Shown here: in pieces, positions 1 to 12,871 of the stretch | Position numbering within the stretch: position 1 is the first letter of the stretch | Layout: the number at the start of each line of letters is the position of its first letter | Source: Platerodrilus igneus | Lineage: Eukaryota > Arthropoda > Insecta > Coleoptera > Lycidae | DNA: 64,000 nucleotides | Direction: 5' to 3' | Assembly (NCBI GenBank): GCA_036346225.1 | Contig: JARFIW010000588.1 | Coordinates: 3,415,501-3,479,500, forward strand | Program-made: the position numbers and the translations under genes | Notes under the pieces: generated by a model | Seen by the model: the letters and a program-made list of their open reading frames with translations, nothing else | Database searches by the model: none | What the model was told of the DNA's origin: nothing

Positions 1-1822
1 GTATACTACCATAGATGTATAAGCTCCGTAATTAGGATTGCCTACCTATAATGATATTAGCAGGATTTTACACTGCTACACTCTTTCTTGATTTTTTTTC
101 AAATATGTTTACAAAAATGAACTAATAAAATTGGTTTCTCTATACATCTGCCTTTGACATAACAAGACCTTAAGTTAATAATATTTTAAAACAAGTTTTG
201 ACACCAAATACCCAGATCTGATTATTGGCTCACATATGTTTCTCATAAATTATTTCTTAAAAAAATTGAATCACGTGCAGTTAACTTGGGCAAACAACTT
301 TTCATTTAATTCAGGTATTATGAGCTTATAAAAATTTAACATCTGCAAGTAATTTTCTAGAAAACAGGAAATGGACTTTGAAGTCTCATCTTTTTAACAA
401 GTGAATTTCTGCAAATCTTACAAAATTATTACAATAGCATTTCGTGACAATATTCTCCTACGCTGTTCTTTATGCACAAAATTTAATTTGACCAAACAAT
501 CCCTGAATACTATTTATGTGAGCATACTCGAGTTCTCACAAACAAAACAAAAAAAAAGGTTTGATACCTGTATATGGTGATGTCTTCATCCCTAGTTATC
601 AAACGGCGATGTACATCCTCTGAAATCTGCTTATCAAATTATCGTAACAAAACATTAAACAACAGCTGTAGTTGCCCTGATAAACGAATAGCTTTCCAAT
701 CTTTTATTCAAATCTATCACCGTCCTACAATATCATAATGTTATTGCAACATCTTAATATATTGTTCCGTCATACGCTAAAGGAATAAAAATATTTTATA
801 AGTTATTTGGTTAATGCGATCTTACCGTTAACAAATTCCGACACAACAATTCAAGGTTTCTTTACCATATCACGCCTATCCGGAGGCCCCACTTATGCAA
901 GGCCTGAAGATTCATGCTTTCAGAACAATGCCAACTCGACTACATTTACAAAAGCAATCGCCGACCTCGTTCCGTTCCAGTACGGCACCTTATCTGCGTG
1001 GCGCATCACCCCATGACCGTATTCACGCACGCGCTATTCTAATTCTAACAAATGAAAGGGAACAATCCGCCTGCAAGTAGGCAACACAAACGACTAGACC
1101 TCATATAAATACGTTTCTTGAATGTATATTATTATTAAATAGCTCTGTGCAAAGCATTTAAGTTATTTAAGCGAACATGATTTCCTGTTTCATTATAGAA
1201 TTGTTTCTTTTAGATATTATAGCATCAAATACGAGAATTAAATACCACAGAATAAAATTATACTGAAGCGATTCTTGCAAACATGGTGCTATAGAATATA
1301 TGTTCGTTACAAGATGTTCTACAGTGAAATTCCTCTTACTTCATTTAAAAACCAGACAGAGTTAAATTTAACCATTGATGACTACACATGTAACAAAGCT
1401 ATCCAGCTGTCACAAAGTAACTCCACTTTACGGTACTAAAAATAAAATATAACAATAGTTATAGGGTGTATTAGCTTTCAAATCCAATTATTGTTGAACT
1501 ATTGACATACATAATTACTGAAAAAATCGTCAAATATTGTTGTCCCTAATTAAAATCGAATCAGGGTAAAATGGGACATTATAGGAAATGATATAATAAT
1601 TTCAATGCTATTGCAAAATTTGTCCTACTTTACTCAAGAGCACGATAAGTTCAGACAAATCTAGCAATTTTTTACAAAATTTGGAAAAACTTTGATAACA
1701 AAGAACTCAAAATAGTGAAAAAGAGGTTTATACTTTTTCACAAATGTTTATACATATATTGCATAAAATCAAACACTAAAAACTTAAATTGAAACAGTTT
1801 TTTGACTTAATCTAATGTTCTT
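1..1822. other. AT-rich non-coding stretch
   Basis: No protein family is recognisable in any frame; the open frames at 807-1080 are short, lack motifs and look like chance. The interval shares scattered blocks in the same order with 7960-8900, for example around an ATACCCAGATCTG-like word near 210 and its counterpart near 8020. It may therefore be one copy of an old dispersed repeat. No tRNA, promoter or terminator could be supported. Confidence 0.5.
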
Positions 1823-2190
1823 TCATATATGACGACCTCTAGAAATTACGGGTGGGACCAAAATATTGATGATATTATCTTGTTTAATATTAGTAATATC
1901 CTCCATTTGAGGGAATATGAAAATGTCTTCATGTTTTGTATAAGATCTCATTCATCGAACTTTAATATTATCCTCCAAAATATCAATGACTTGAGCCACA
2001 AAATATTTTAACGTTTCCTTTTTAGAGCCTTTGTAATATATAAATTTGGTCACTATAAAATCGTTGATGATTGGATTGTTCATTCTATGAGAGTAATTTT
2101 CCTTCCCACAGTCTTCGTTTTCTATTTCAGTCTCACAGTCAGAACTTGCAGGTCCGTCATTTGAATCTTCATCTCTGTTATGGCCGTTTA
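1823..2190 (-). pseudogene. C-terminal SH3-like tail of the pogo-like relic
   Basis: The minus-strand translation shows an acidic linker, then a compact domain with alternating hydrophobic strands (FIVTKFIYYKGS, LKYFVAQVIDIL, a KVR then one stop, DIFIFPQMEDI, NIINILVPP), ending at TGA 1825-1823. Its layout resembles that of the separate minus-strand domain at 7004-7260 (GDYVVVRYDG, PGKLIDVDND, CKWPDVHDEIW, NVLNVICEP). Such small barrels recur at the end of insect transposase-derived proteins. The fold assignment is inferred from pattern only. Confidence 0.5.
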
Positions 2191-2778
2191 TAATTGTATA
2201 GAACTTCGATAGCTAGAGCAAGGGGCTGAAAACGGTAGATATGCATAAATTACAATTCATAGAAATGACAAATGAAGGCCGTACCTACGTTCCAGTACTG
2301 ATACACACTGTAATTAAGGTAGAGAGTTTGAGGAAGGAAAGAATTCAGGAATTGTCGGGAACCTTGAACACTTCACCAGACTGACGCGTATGGTAACGTA
2401 CTTGAATGAGCGCTCGATAGATACTACTTTGAAGGTTAAGCAGTAATTCTAGATTGTGCCTACAGAGCCATAAGTGGGTAAATAGAAGGAAGAGAATGGC
2501 AGGCGTGAACAACAATATTGTCGTTAAACTTCAAATTACTAACTGAAACTGATCGACAAGGTGCAACCTGTTGTTTTTTAGACCTTTTAATTGGCGGAAC
2601 TAAGTTAATTTCTAACTTTTTAAGGGCGTTAGAAAATGACGATACCAATGCATCGTCAACAATATCTTTACGATCTGAAAGCAAATGTTTCAAAACTTCA
2701 TTCCTACTTAGAGGGCTGATCCCACCAACGCTAAATTTCGATTTTATGGATTCATCAACGAAGTATACTTAAAGTGTG

Positions 2779-3405
2779 TGTAAAATAATTGCGGTGTAAA
2801 TTTCGGTAACTAATTAGGAGGGAATAGTGGACTGTATAAATTTTAATTGATAGTTTACAAACAATAGATAATTAATGTCTATAATCAATTCAAAGCAAAG
2901 CGTTTACTATAAAGCACTCACCTGGTTGTTTACGAAGTCGTGTCAATGCAAAAAAGATGTAGCATATACTGTTGTCTTTGGCGGGTGGATCGAAGCACAT
3001 TTAAAAACGATAGCGGTGTTCTACAAACAAGCGGTTCATGTACACTAGCAATGCAAACTGGTCGAAAACATTGATTCTCTACTATGTTGAGCGTGTAAAC
3101 GAGCGATGCGGCGTAGTTGACAGACGAAGCGAGACTCTCCATGTAGGACGTGTACGATAGTGATGCGGCGTAGTTGACGGACGAATCGTTGCTCTCTGAC
3201 TTCGTGGATTTTCCAATCGATACACTGTTTGCACATGCGAAGTAATCGTTTATCACTCACGGCACTATTGGCGGATGCTTCCAGTAAAGCCAAGGAAATT
3301 CCACTTTAATTGTAAATTTAAATATACACGCGGCGAATTTGAATAATCAACAAACTCAATGTAAAATGAAAATTTAGCTTTAGTTATTTACATAAAAACG
3401 GAACA
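2779..3405 (-). repeat. 3' LTR of BEL/Pao element 1
   Basis: This 627-bp repeat is closely similar to 5582-6211 along its whole length and is the downstream LTR in the minus-strand sense. It starts TGTTCCG on the minus strand and ends in CA. Open frames on both strands inside it have no family motifs and are taken as chance. Confidence 0.9.
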
Positions 3406-3419
3406 TACCACCCACCAAA
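3406..3419 (-). promoter_or_regulatory. Polypurine tract of BEL/Pao element 1
   Basis: On the minus strand the bases immediately before the 3' LTR read TTTGGTGGGTGGTA, directly followed by the LTR start TGTT. The same word with a single change precedes the 3' LTR of BEL/Pao element 2 at 29908-29921. This conserved position supports a role as plus-strand primer site. Confidence 0.65.
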
Positions 3420-3922
3420 ATGCAAGGCATTTTAAGGAAAAAATAATTATAAGGCGGGAGGGGGGATGACCAAGCAAAAAAAAGCGAAAAAGAAAAAAGG
3501 ATCTACAAAAACAAAAGAAAAAAAGAAGAATTCTTTTCTCTACATTACGGGCAGACGGCAGAGCTTTGATACAGGACGTTTCAGTTAGCCATGAGCGGTT
3601 TTAATTGTGACCACCCTAACAATACCATCTGTCCCAGGATGTACAGCCATTAGCGACCTTAATTAGTACTAAGGTGCTCAAATCAACTTGACGAGAGGGG
3701 TGTGCCACTTTGAGCGCTGTTGTAGCGAGTGTAAGTATTCTTTGGACCAACGAGACCAAAAATCTTGGTGAATGCGCTGGAGCAGTTGCCAGCAAGAGAA
3801 GCGGTTAAGCGGTAGATGAGAAAGTGCGGGCTCCGGGATGGCGGTTAAAGGGGCCAATTTGCGAAAACTTTTTTTAAAGGAGTTTCAGAATGAATGGCTT
3901 CCAGTTCGATAGCGAAATACGA

Positions 3923-5356
3923 TTATTGAGTATACACAAGCAAGGGGATCAAAGCATCGTGCAACTCAAAGGATGTCAAAGGTCCGGAGTACCTTTCGAG
4001 CGGGTGACGTAGATTATGACGAAAACGGAGAATACACGCAACAATGCGAGTAATAAATGGAAAAGAAGAGTGATTTTCTAGAAGTGATTGAATCCAAGAG
4101 TAGGTTACGACAGCGGATAAAACAGTATAGCGTTGTTCTGTGAGAACTTCAGGAATATCTGAAGGCGGAATATATGGACTGCAGTTTTCGACTGATCCAT
4201 ACAAGGTTGGTGAAGCCGCCCTCCATAAAGAACAGTGGCACAAGTCGGTAGGGAGTAAACCACGTTACCCGATATCGGCAGGATTCTCGGTGGAGGGGAT
4301 GTGTTGCGAAGAGGTGCGAAACGTATTTTTCTGAATGTAAGCAACACGATTGGCGACGAAAGTCTTCCAACGCTGCGGCGGGGAACGAATCCACGAAAGT
4401 ACTACCATGGAGTCAGACCAACAATTCATTTTATGAAAAGTAAGGTTCGAATTAAAGGTTTTGAGGACAAAGGTTAATAATTTTGATGACAATGTAGCAT
4501 ACATCAATTCGAGACGGGGTAAAGAGATTGTACTAAGGGGTGCGACCTTAGACTTAGCGCACACTAAGCGAACCTCAATGGCGGAAGGAGTAACAAAGCG
4601 AAAATAAACAACAGCACAGTAGCCATGTTCGGAAACATCAGCAAACAGTGAACTTCGCACGTAGTAAACTGGGGATAAGCAAGCGGGGAAAAACGAAATC
4701 CGAAAGAAGCGGTAACTCATTCAAGTATCTCTCCCACAAACGAAGGAGGTCAGGGGGAGAAAGAGTATCCCCAATCTAATTTTAATAAGCATAAACGTTG
4801 AATTAAGTGTTTTATCAAAAAAGTAAGAGGGGATAAAAGTCCCATGGGGTCGAAAATACGGGCTAGGTTAGAAAGTAGGTTGCGTTTGGTACAGGAGGTA
4901 CTTAGTGGCTGAACAAGAAAACAAAAATTATCTGAAGTGGGGTTTCATTGAAGACCTAAAACTTTTAAGGGTGGAGTATCAGGATCCTCAAAAGAGCGGG
5001 GTTGCGCGAATTGCTGCGTAGCGGAAAGATCTTTTACCAATTCGGGATGGTTACTTGACCATTTATGAATTTCTAAACCACCACGTTTTAAAAGAGCAAT
5101 TAGTTGATTACGTAGAGCAAGGGTTGATTCAATAGAATCTGCACCAGTAGCGATGTCATCAATATAAGTATGCAAACGCGGCTAACGGATAAGAATTCTC
5201 TTCGTCCACGGTCAACTGCTGAAGCGCACGTATGGCAAGAAAGTGAGCACAAAAAGCGGTTTCTTCTGTAGATTTTTGAACAATCTCAAACATTTCTTCT
5301 AGCGAATTTATAGCGATATTACGTAGGAAACAATTACGTTTTAGCTTTTTTGCCAT
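3923..5356 (-). pseudogene. BEL/Pao pol remnant (RT, RNase H, linker)
   Basis: Three minus-strand pieces lie in the order expected for BEL/Pao pol. 5356-4945 holds the end of reverse transcriptase with TYIDDIATGA (the YxDD box) followed by GLEIHKWSSN. 4720-4265 is RNase H, with GYCAVVYFRF, SKVAPLSTISLPRLEL, WSDSMVVLSWIRSPP and the ENPADIG end motif. 4243-3923 matches the linker before integrase, with RYSGPLTSFELHDAL. Frames change between pieces. Nothing resembling gag, protease or the integrase core is present. Confidence 0.85.
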
Positions 5357-5581
5357 AATTAACTATAAATGGCTACAAGCGCAGAAGAAATAAAGAACGA
5401 AAACTTGACAATATTAATTGCATCGCGGCGTTAACAAACGTAAACCTATTGCACGGGAGATAAGAAATGGTCGTAAACTCAACGATACAAATTATGCTAA
5501 TTAGCTGTCACTGCTTTGAAGAGCGGTATGATTAATTATGAGTTTGTTGTTTATTCCAAATTTGCCGAGAAGCATACCAAA

Positions 5582-6211
5582 TGTAAAATAATTGCGGTGA
5601 AAATTTCCATAACTAATTAGGAGAGAATAGTGGACTGTATAAATTTTAATTGATAGTTTACAAACAACAGATAATTAATGTCTTTAATCAAATCAAAGCA
5701 AAGCGTTTACTATAAAGCACTCACCTGGTTGTTTACGAAGTCGTGCCAATGGAAAAAGCGATGTAGCATCTACTCTTCTCTTTGGCGGATGGATCAAAGC
5801 ACATTTAAAAACGATAGCGGTGTTCTACAAACAAGCGGTTCATGTACACTAGCAATGCAAACTGGTCGAAAACAGATCGATTCTCCACTATGTTAAGCGT
5901 GTAAACGAGCGATGCGGTGTAGTGGACAGACGAAGCGAGACTCTATATGTAGGACGTGTACGATAGTGATGCGGCGTAGTTGACGAACGAATCGTTACTC
6001 TCTGGCTTCGTGGATTTTCCAATCGATACACTATTTGCACATGCGGAGTAGTCGTTTATCACTCACGGCACTATTGGCGGGTGCTTCCAATAAAGCCAAA
6101 GAAATTCCACTCTAATTGTAGATTTAAATATACACGCGGCGAATTTGAATAATCAACAAATTCAATGTAAAATGAAAATTTAGTTTAAGTTATCTACATA
6201 AAAACGGAACA
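5582..6211 (-). repeat. 5' LTR of BEL/Pao element 1
   Basis: This 630-bp repeat matches 2779-3405 with scattered single-base differences. In the minus-strand sense it is the upstream LTR. The adjoining leader begins TTTGGTATGC, a TGG-containing start where the primer-binding site should be, but I could not match it to a tRNA. Confidence 0.9.
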
Positions 6212-6650
6212 GTGTGTTTTAGTAAATTCGGAAATACTGTTTTAAGAATGCACTCAGGGCGCCTTAGTTTCCATTCCGTTATTTCTTTACGCCAGTTAAT
6301 TTTTAGGGGTCGAAAAAAAGATAGATCACAGGTTGACATCTATGTGTACTGTTAGGTAAAAAAAATACGAATTTAATATTATTTTGTTCACAAGCTGTGA
6401 CAACTGATTTACAAAGGTGACTAGCAAGATTGTCTCCTATGAGAACCTTCTGATTATTCTTTCTTTTTAAATACGGAAGAAGATTTTAAAAAACCAGTCC
6501 TCAAAAATTATTGAGTCAAACCACCTACATAGTGACCTATTGTATTGACAACCATCTGGACCATCTTCAATCCATTCAAGATATAAATGTTTGAATTTAT
6601 ACACAACATACAGTGCTACTGTAAACAGGGGTAATTTTGTGCCGAATTTT

Positions 6651-7003
6651 GAGGTTTTTTATAAATAAAACTTATTTTACCGCAATTAGGCAAAACCTAA
6701 AATTAATTTTGAAATGTCGATTTACTGACCATTATATTCAAAATTTGCAAACTTGGATAGCTTTTATACTTTTTGGAATAAGCACCTCTAAAGTCTAGTA
6801 TAAAGTTACCTTGCATTTGGGCAACTTTGTGCTAAGAACTAAATTGTGAAAGTTCTATTTAAAAGTCAAGTAATTGAAACGAAGATACCCCATACAAATC
6901 ACAGTCAGACATGTAAATAGCAAAATTTGCAAAAAGAAATTAGGTACCATCCAGGTATAATAAAACAAAAAATTTACAAGTAATGCTTATTTTATTAAAA
7001 AAC
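6651..7003. other. No gene seen
   Basis: AT-rich sequence between the pogo-like relic and the next tail domain. No coding motif or repeat structure could be supported. Confidence 0.4.
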
Positions 7004-7411
7004 TTAATTAGCTATTTCTGGCACACTATACAATCCTCTTTTTGACATCATTTTTGGTTCACAAATAACATTTAAAACGTTTTCCACATTGTACCATATT
7101 TCATCGTGCACATCAGGCCATTTGCACAACCAACCACTTCTTTTTATGGCGCTAACTAAATAGGTGTCATTGTCAACGTCAATTAGTTTACCAGGATATT
7201 CTTGTCCATCATATCTCACTACTACGTAATCACCTTTCTTAAAGATTTTAGCGTTAGACTCACTACTACTGCTTAGTTTTAAACTTGTTACAAAATTATC
7301 ACTTATGATCGGGGTTGATTGTATAATTAAAGTAATCCGTGGATTCTTTAATATCCCCAAATGGAACCAGTAAACTTTAGGGAAGGATTTTCTTAAAATG
7401 ATGGAACGCAA
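7004..7411 (-). pseudogene. Transposon-type C-terminal SH3-like domain fragment
   Basis: A 135-residue minus-strand frame ends at 7004. Its last 85 residues form a compact domain with strands KKGDYVVVRYDGQEYPGKLIDV, TYLVSAIKR, CKWPDVHDEIWY and NVLNVICEP. The layout is like the tail at 1823-2190. The upstream 50 residues are low in motifs and the frame has no convincing start. I read it as the detached C-terminus of a second transposase-derived protein. A small host protein with this domain cannot be excluded. Confidence 0.45.
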
Positions 7412-9547
7412 ATATCTTCCGACTATGCTAGGGGTCTATTCCTTGGTCAGAGCTTATGAGGATTGGTCGTGGTTTTTTTTACAAAACATTATTCTTTTAC
7501 TAGGGCTTGATTCTTATCAAAACAGGGGTTTAGGGAGGACACCGCCAAGTCATTAAGTTTTAATCACAGAATTTTCCTAAGGGGGACTTGGAAGTATTTA
7601 GAGAGGAATCTCGTATTAACTTCTAACGCAGAAGCTGTAAAGAAAATTTAATTAAATTAACAAAGTGAGGACACAATAGGTATTCTCTTGTTACCTCATA
7701 TAAAAAAATAGAAAAGATTAATTATGCACACAATATTATGAACACAGATTATACGCTTCAAATTCTGAAAAGGCTATTTGTTCATATACCTGATTACACT
7801 ATTTCTGACTTACTTGTGCAAAATAAAACAATTAACTATGAGAATTAAATGTTGATTCTTTAATTAAAAGTCGTTTCTTGTATGTATAAAATTTACGTTT
7901 AAGAAAAATAATACAAATTTCATCTACCCTGAGGTAGAATTATGAATTCGAAAGAAATATCAAAACCTTAAGTGTTTCTTTTACTTCAAAATTTAACTCA
8001 AATCTATACCAAAAATACCAGATCTGTTATTCGGTTTACACATATATAAGAAAATATCTAAATTGTATACTAAATCAATGTTCAAAAGCTGTAATTGAAA
8101 TTATGCATAAATGAAACTTTAGTCAGAACTCTATGGATTTGCTTAATTTCATTAATAATAATAACTGTGATTACACTGCATTTATATTGGCAATAAAAAT
8201 ATATCAAAGTGCTTTCTAGTTTGTTAAACAGAATTATGGCATTAATAGGTCGTAAGGTTATTTTCTGGTGCAGCCTTGTATCAAAGTTTGCTAAGTGCAG
8301 ACGTGATGTAAAAATAATACAAATTTCTTACCTCGTTTCAACAGGTGTTGTTTGTGTGATGGTACAACATCATGTGTAAGCAGATGTTTATACATACGGT
8401 CCTTGGGCAAACCATTGACGTCGGCTTCTTGTGTTGTACAGCAAATAATCAGCTGCATGATCCTTGTACCTGACCATGTGAGCTTAAAGCGTGTCTTCTA
8501 TACGCACCAAAGGGACAAACCAAAATCCCTAAGAACGGTTATTGCAAATACGCCAAACTTTGATGTACTACCATATGTAGATCCTTACCAAAATAATTAT
8601 CCTCGTGTAGTTGTCTACATAGTTACTTGTAAATTCATACTTGCAATTTCAAAAAGACCAATTTCATTAATTATCGGACGTTAGATTCAAACCATAAAAT
8701 TTCTATCTACTTTGTAGAACATTTCTTTAAAATTTCAACATGCAGTTTCATCGCAGGACTTTTCCATTAAATCCAACTACTATCGTTAAGTTGAAGGACG
8801 GTCATCTCGACCAATACTTTCCTATCGCTACACCGACGCGATTGAACTATCAACTCTATACTTGTAAACGCAAATAAAGGATCAATGTCATCTTGAAACA
8901 CAACATTTAAACGGCCTAATTTTTATAAAACCATATAAAACGGAATCATTGTAACAAATGAATATACGAAGCAGTCTTCAAATGAATATGCAAAACGATT
9001 ATTTTTGGCAGAAGAATTTGTAAAAGAATTAATTAAATGAAAATTTTTTAAATTTGTGTGAAATCAATATTTAAGTGAATATTTTATCGTGGTGTAAAAA
9101 AAAAAAAAAGAAAAGAACGCATTATTAGAAATCACTGAAACAAGTGTCCATTACACTTGGATTCTTCCACTATGGCTTAAAGCCACACGCAAATTCTTGC
9201 TAGAACCTTCAGGTTCCCCATGTTAACTCGTGACAAGTGTTCTAGCCAAAGTGACCGCTGGCACCTTGTGCACGACATAGGAAAGCTGTTTGGCCTTGAT
9301 ATATATTTGTACTAATATTTAACGCCTGATGTTAGCAACCAAACTAGCATCTCTGTATTGCGGTTAGACCTCATGATTCCAATACAGATATTTATTTAAT
9401 TGAAAATGTTTACATGATATAATGGACTAGATAAAAGGTGTGTAAAACTAAGAATTTATTGGTGTTCCTCAGTGGACAAAAAAAAATGTTACAAACTATT
9501 CACAAGATGTTCTTTTAAAACACTTGAATCACGGGATCAAGCATGAT
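7412..9547. other. AT-rich non-coding stretch
   Basis: No motif-bearing frame was found; the plus-strand frame at 8352-8684 has no recognisable domain. Parts of 7960-8900 look like a diverged copy of 100-1100. On the minus strand, an AATAAA-type signal lies near 9455-9460, just beyond the stop of the pogo-like transposase that ends at 9548, and could be its old polyadenylation signal. Confidence 0.45.
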
Positions 9548-10659
9548 TTATTTTTGCATCAAGATAGTGTTTAGTTTGCCTGTCAGATATTCCTGGCTGT
9601 TCATAATCAGACTTTTCTTCAAAAGGACTACAGTCACTTTCCTGAACAGAATAACCATCTGAACATTCATCCTCTTTTTCTGTAATCTCTTATTTCGTTT
9701 CTTCTTATGTTTTGCATCAGCGTTATCAGAAGTCACTAAGTCTGAAGATGATATATTTTTTCTCGGAATCACATTAATTCGCTTATGCTTTTTGATTTGT
9801 CTTGGCTTCGTAGTATCATCTCATTGCGTTTCCAAAAACTCAATAAAGCAATCACTTATTTTTCCTACTACTTCCGCATCCTCATTTAAGACGTTTTTAG
9901 GTAGTCTTTCGAGCACGATTATTTTGTTCAGCGGATAAATACCACATTTGCCAAAGCCAGATTTTAAATTATCTGAACCAGTGTGATGGACCTTTTCAAA
10001 AAGTTTTTTTAATAGGCCAGGAAAACTGTCTTTAGGAATTGTATAACACCGCTTACTATAACCTGTATCTTTCCATTCGGTTAGGATTTTACGCCATTCT
10101 ATTTTTACAGGTCTAAAGTATGCTACGTCCAAGGGCTGAAGCAAATGGGTCGCGTTTGGCAGTAAAGCAATGAAGGAAATATTGTTTGCTTCGTAGGCTG
10201 CAACAACTTCAAAATTCAAAGGAGAGCTTAAGTTGTCGCCTACTAATATTTTTTACCCTCTTGTTTTTTTAAAATAGGAAGCACAAGCATCATAAATCAA
10301 TCTTCGAAGCTTTGACTGTCAAACCAGCTCGATTTGCTACAGTTGTAGCGTGCTTAATCGGGACCTTCTTCCACCCATGTGTGCCATAGTTTCTGATATC
10401 TATAATTCACATACAGCGGATCGATTTCACCAGCTGCGTTTCCACAGAGCATTATAGATGTATTAGCTTTTGTGGAGTTTTTGATAATTTCAGTATACTT
10501 AGTTCCTCTTCTTACTAAAACTTTTTTAGATCCTGGACCATCTACAAGATTTGTTTTATCATAATTCCATAGGTTGGTAGGTGGAACTTCTTCTTCTGGA
10601 ACTTCTATTTCTAAGTTGTCAAAATATTCATTTATAATTAGTTCATCAACGGCTGCACG

Positions 10660-11216
10660 AGTTAAGATTCGTGGCTTCGAGCGGTCCTTTTAAAAAAGAC
10701 TTCTTTGCTTCTTAACACATTTATTTGTTTATACAGATTTGAACAATTACAATCTTGAATTAATTTATTCTAAGTTCCAAATTATTAATTAATTGTACAA
10801 GTGAGTTACCGACGGACTGCAATGTGAAAGCTGAACGTTGATGAACTGACTGGGAGTGGAGCTCCCGGCCTTTTTATAATCTCCCTACCTCTTTACAATT
10901 CTGTGGGAACCTGCGGACCTAATGTCCGCTTACCCTTGACTCTATTCATAATACTTAGTTGCTATCTTAAAAGCTATTCATAATTACAATGTTGCATGCT
11001 TATTCTGCGTAATCTCGGTACGTCTGTGACCTGACATCTGCAGTGTCACTTATCCTTGTGCTACTTTGTAGCGTTTCCACTCGTGGAACTAAAATAACTG
11101 AATTAAATTGTTGCAATTTGTCTTTTATGACATTGTTGCACTTTCCTAATATTTTCTAATATTTCCTAATATCTTTATTAGTTTCATATGTATAGCAAAT
11201 GGGGGATCACATAACT
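10660..11216 (-). mobile_element. Solo LTR 1 (AGTTA...TAACT gypsy-like family)
   Basis: This 557-bp unit is bounded by AGTTAAG and ATAACT on the plus strand and flanked by CACG at 10656-10659 and 11217-11220. Read on the minus strand it has the layout of a gypsy-type LTR: start AGTTATGTGATCCCCC, a TATAAAAAG box, then AATAAA before the end. It interrupts the pogo-like transposase in frame. Two relatives lie at 11340-21919 and 41396-43677. Confidence 0.85.
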
Positions 11217-11565
11217 CACGTGAACGTGATATATTTTTTGCAACACAGTGTGACAGGACATTTTTATGACGCTTTATAAAGGATTACGCCCAATATACAC
11301 CTGGCATGTTATTCTTGAAGCAAATTTCCCTTTTACCCGAGTTAGGTTTTGGGCCTTGGGAGCTGCCTTTTTAAAAAGTCTTCTTCCAAAAACTCTTGTA
11401 ATTCATTTTTATTTAATCAGAAATTATAAGTGGAATTTTACAAAACTATATAAAATTATTCTAAGTCGAAATTACTGTTAAACGGATTTAAATTAGAGCG
11501 AGTAGCCTGAACAACCAACAATGCAAAAGTTGTGAGGCTCAAGACTGACTGATTATCTTGGGGCT

Positions 11566-12871
11566 TGCTACGTGCATTGACGTAACTTAAAAAAACCCAA
11601 CAAAAAGAAAGAAAGGATGACCGGGCTCAATCGGTGAGTGGGCAGGGTCTTATACCTATGGATAAATTCAAAATAAACCTGCCATATATATAGAAAAAAC
11701 AATATAAACACTCATTCATTCACACTCTGAACAAAACATACAAAGGAAAAAAAAAACTTATAATTAAACAAAATATGTACACAACACAGTAAAAAAAATT
11801 ATTTATTAAAATGGCGAGCTGTAGTTTTTAGGCAACTACCTCCTGACAGTAACTAGAAAAAGAATCAAACGCAACCCTAAAAACCACCGCTCTAGATCAT
11901 CGTAAATATAAACTTAAACTATATGTATATACATAATGGCAACAGTTTCAAATGTACCCGCAGGTCTTTAAGCAGTTTTTACAGTAATAATTAGTATAGT
12001 TTTAGTAATTTATAACCAAATAGTAAAGCAGTAGGAAAACAGCAGGCAATACCCAAAATAGTTCAATAATTTTCGTATGTAAAAATTAAATTTAGCAATG
12101 CCATAGTTGAACGGTACAATCATAGGCGTTCTGGTTCTGAAGTAAGAAGCGGATACAAAGAAAAAAAAAGAACTCACCCTCGAGTTACTGACATCGGGGT
12201 GGAGCGCTGTCGCTGGTCCACGTCAGCGAGTGGGTAGACCTACGTCCAGGCAGAACGCATTTGACCTCCCATTACCGGAGAAAAACGACAGCTCAAGGGA
12301 TTAACGTGTTCCCCGCAGGAAGCTAGAATAATTACGAACAATAGATTAATTTATTAAAACCAAAAAGTACCGTTTTATAAACCCTATATACTCACCACGC
12401 TATAATGCGTGCCAGCAATTCGCATAAAGAAAACGAACCAAAGCAAAACAGGACGGATGTTTTCTGGTTGCTAGTCGAACAGAAAGTCAGTATTAAATTT
12501 GTTTAGTTAAAGCACCAAAGCTCAAGGAAATAAAACAGGAAAACCCTAATTTATTGAAACAATTTCGCCGAATTCTTTAAAAAGGGAAAACACACCAGCC
12601 TTAATTATTGAATATTGGATTGACGCCTATCTAATTATGGCGTAAATTCCACGGTAAGAAATTCTTAGAAAGGATACTTATTTTTAATGAGCAGAAAGAT
12701 TTATCAAGTAAAATATATAGGATGTTTATTATTAATTACAATACAAATTTTAATTCACGAAAGGGTTATGTTTAATTTACGGAAATAATTTTCGTGTTTA
12801 ACGCCAAAGAAATTTAAGTTAAAAATTATTGCATATAAACTAATCTATTATTTACGAAAATGAACGTAACA
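11566..12871 (-). repeat. 3' LTR of the Ty3-like element
   Basis: This 1306-bp repeat is nearly identical to 20286-21593, with few substitutions by eye, indicating a young insertion compared with the gene it lies in. On the minus strand it starts TGTTACG and ends CGTAGCA, an imperfect inverted pair. Confidence 0.92.

Larger units (their letters stand above)
2779..6211 (-). mobile_element. BEL/Pao LTR retrotransposon 1 (internally deleted)
   Basis: Two direct repeats, 2779-3405 and 5582-6211, begin TG and end CA on the plus strand. They are flanked by GTGTG at 2774-2778 and 6212-6216, a 5-bp target duplication typical of BEL/Pao. The duplication is GT-rich, so its exact length is slightly ambiguous. 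The 2.2-kb interior keeps pieces of reverse transcriptase, RNase H and the linker before integrase, all on the minus strand. Gag, protease and the integrase core are missing. A purine tract adjoins the 3' LTR on the minus strand. The element sits inside a pogo-like transposase relic. Confidence 0.9.
1823..6650 (-). pseudogene. pogo/jerky-type DDE transposase relic, split by BEL/Pao element 1
   Basis: On the minus strand, 6650-6217 reads as the middle of a pogo/Tigger/jerky-like DDE_1 transposase, with recognisable YNRS, RWFDS, FEDWF, IGDN (second catalytic Asp) and INWRKEITEWK motifs in shifting frames. After the retrotransposon (2779-6211 with GTGTG duplications), 2773-2460 continues the C-terminal region with GGISPLSRNEVLKHL, the usual GI-PLN-VL-LP motif of the family. 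Then 2190-1823 encodes a small beta-rich tail domain (YFVAQVIDIL ... FIFPQMEDI) ending at a TGA. About 270 bases between these two parts are not recognisably coding. The N-terminal helix-turn-helix is not seen. Stops and frameshifts make it non-functional. Joining across the BEL insertion leaves a one-base frame offset, so the gene was probably already decaying. The domain order is seen; the family name is inferred from motifs. Confidence 0.75.

Noticed and set aside
8352..8684. 110-residue plus-strand frame as a gene
   Set aside because: No family features, and codon content looks like translated non-coding AT-rich DNA.
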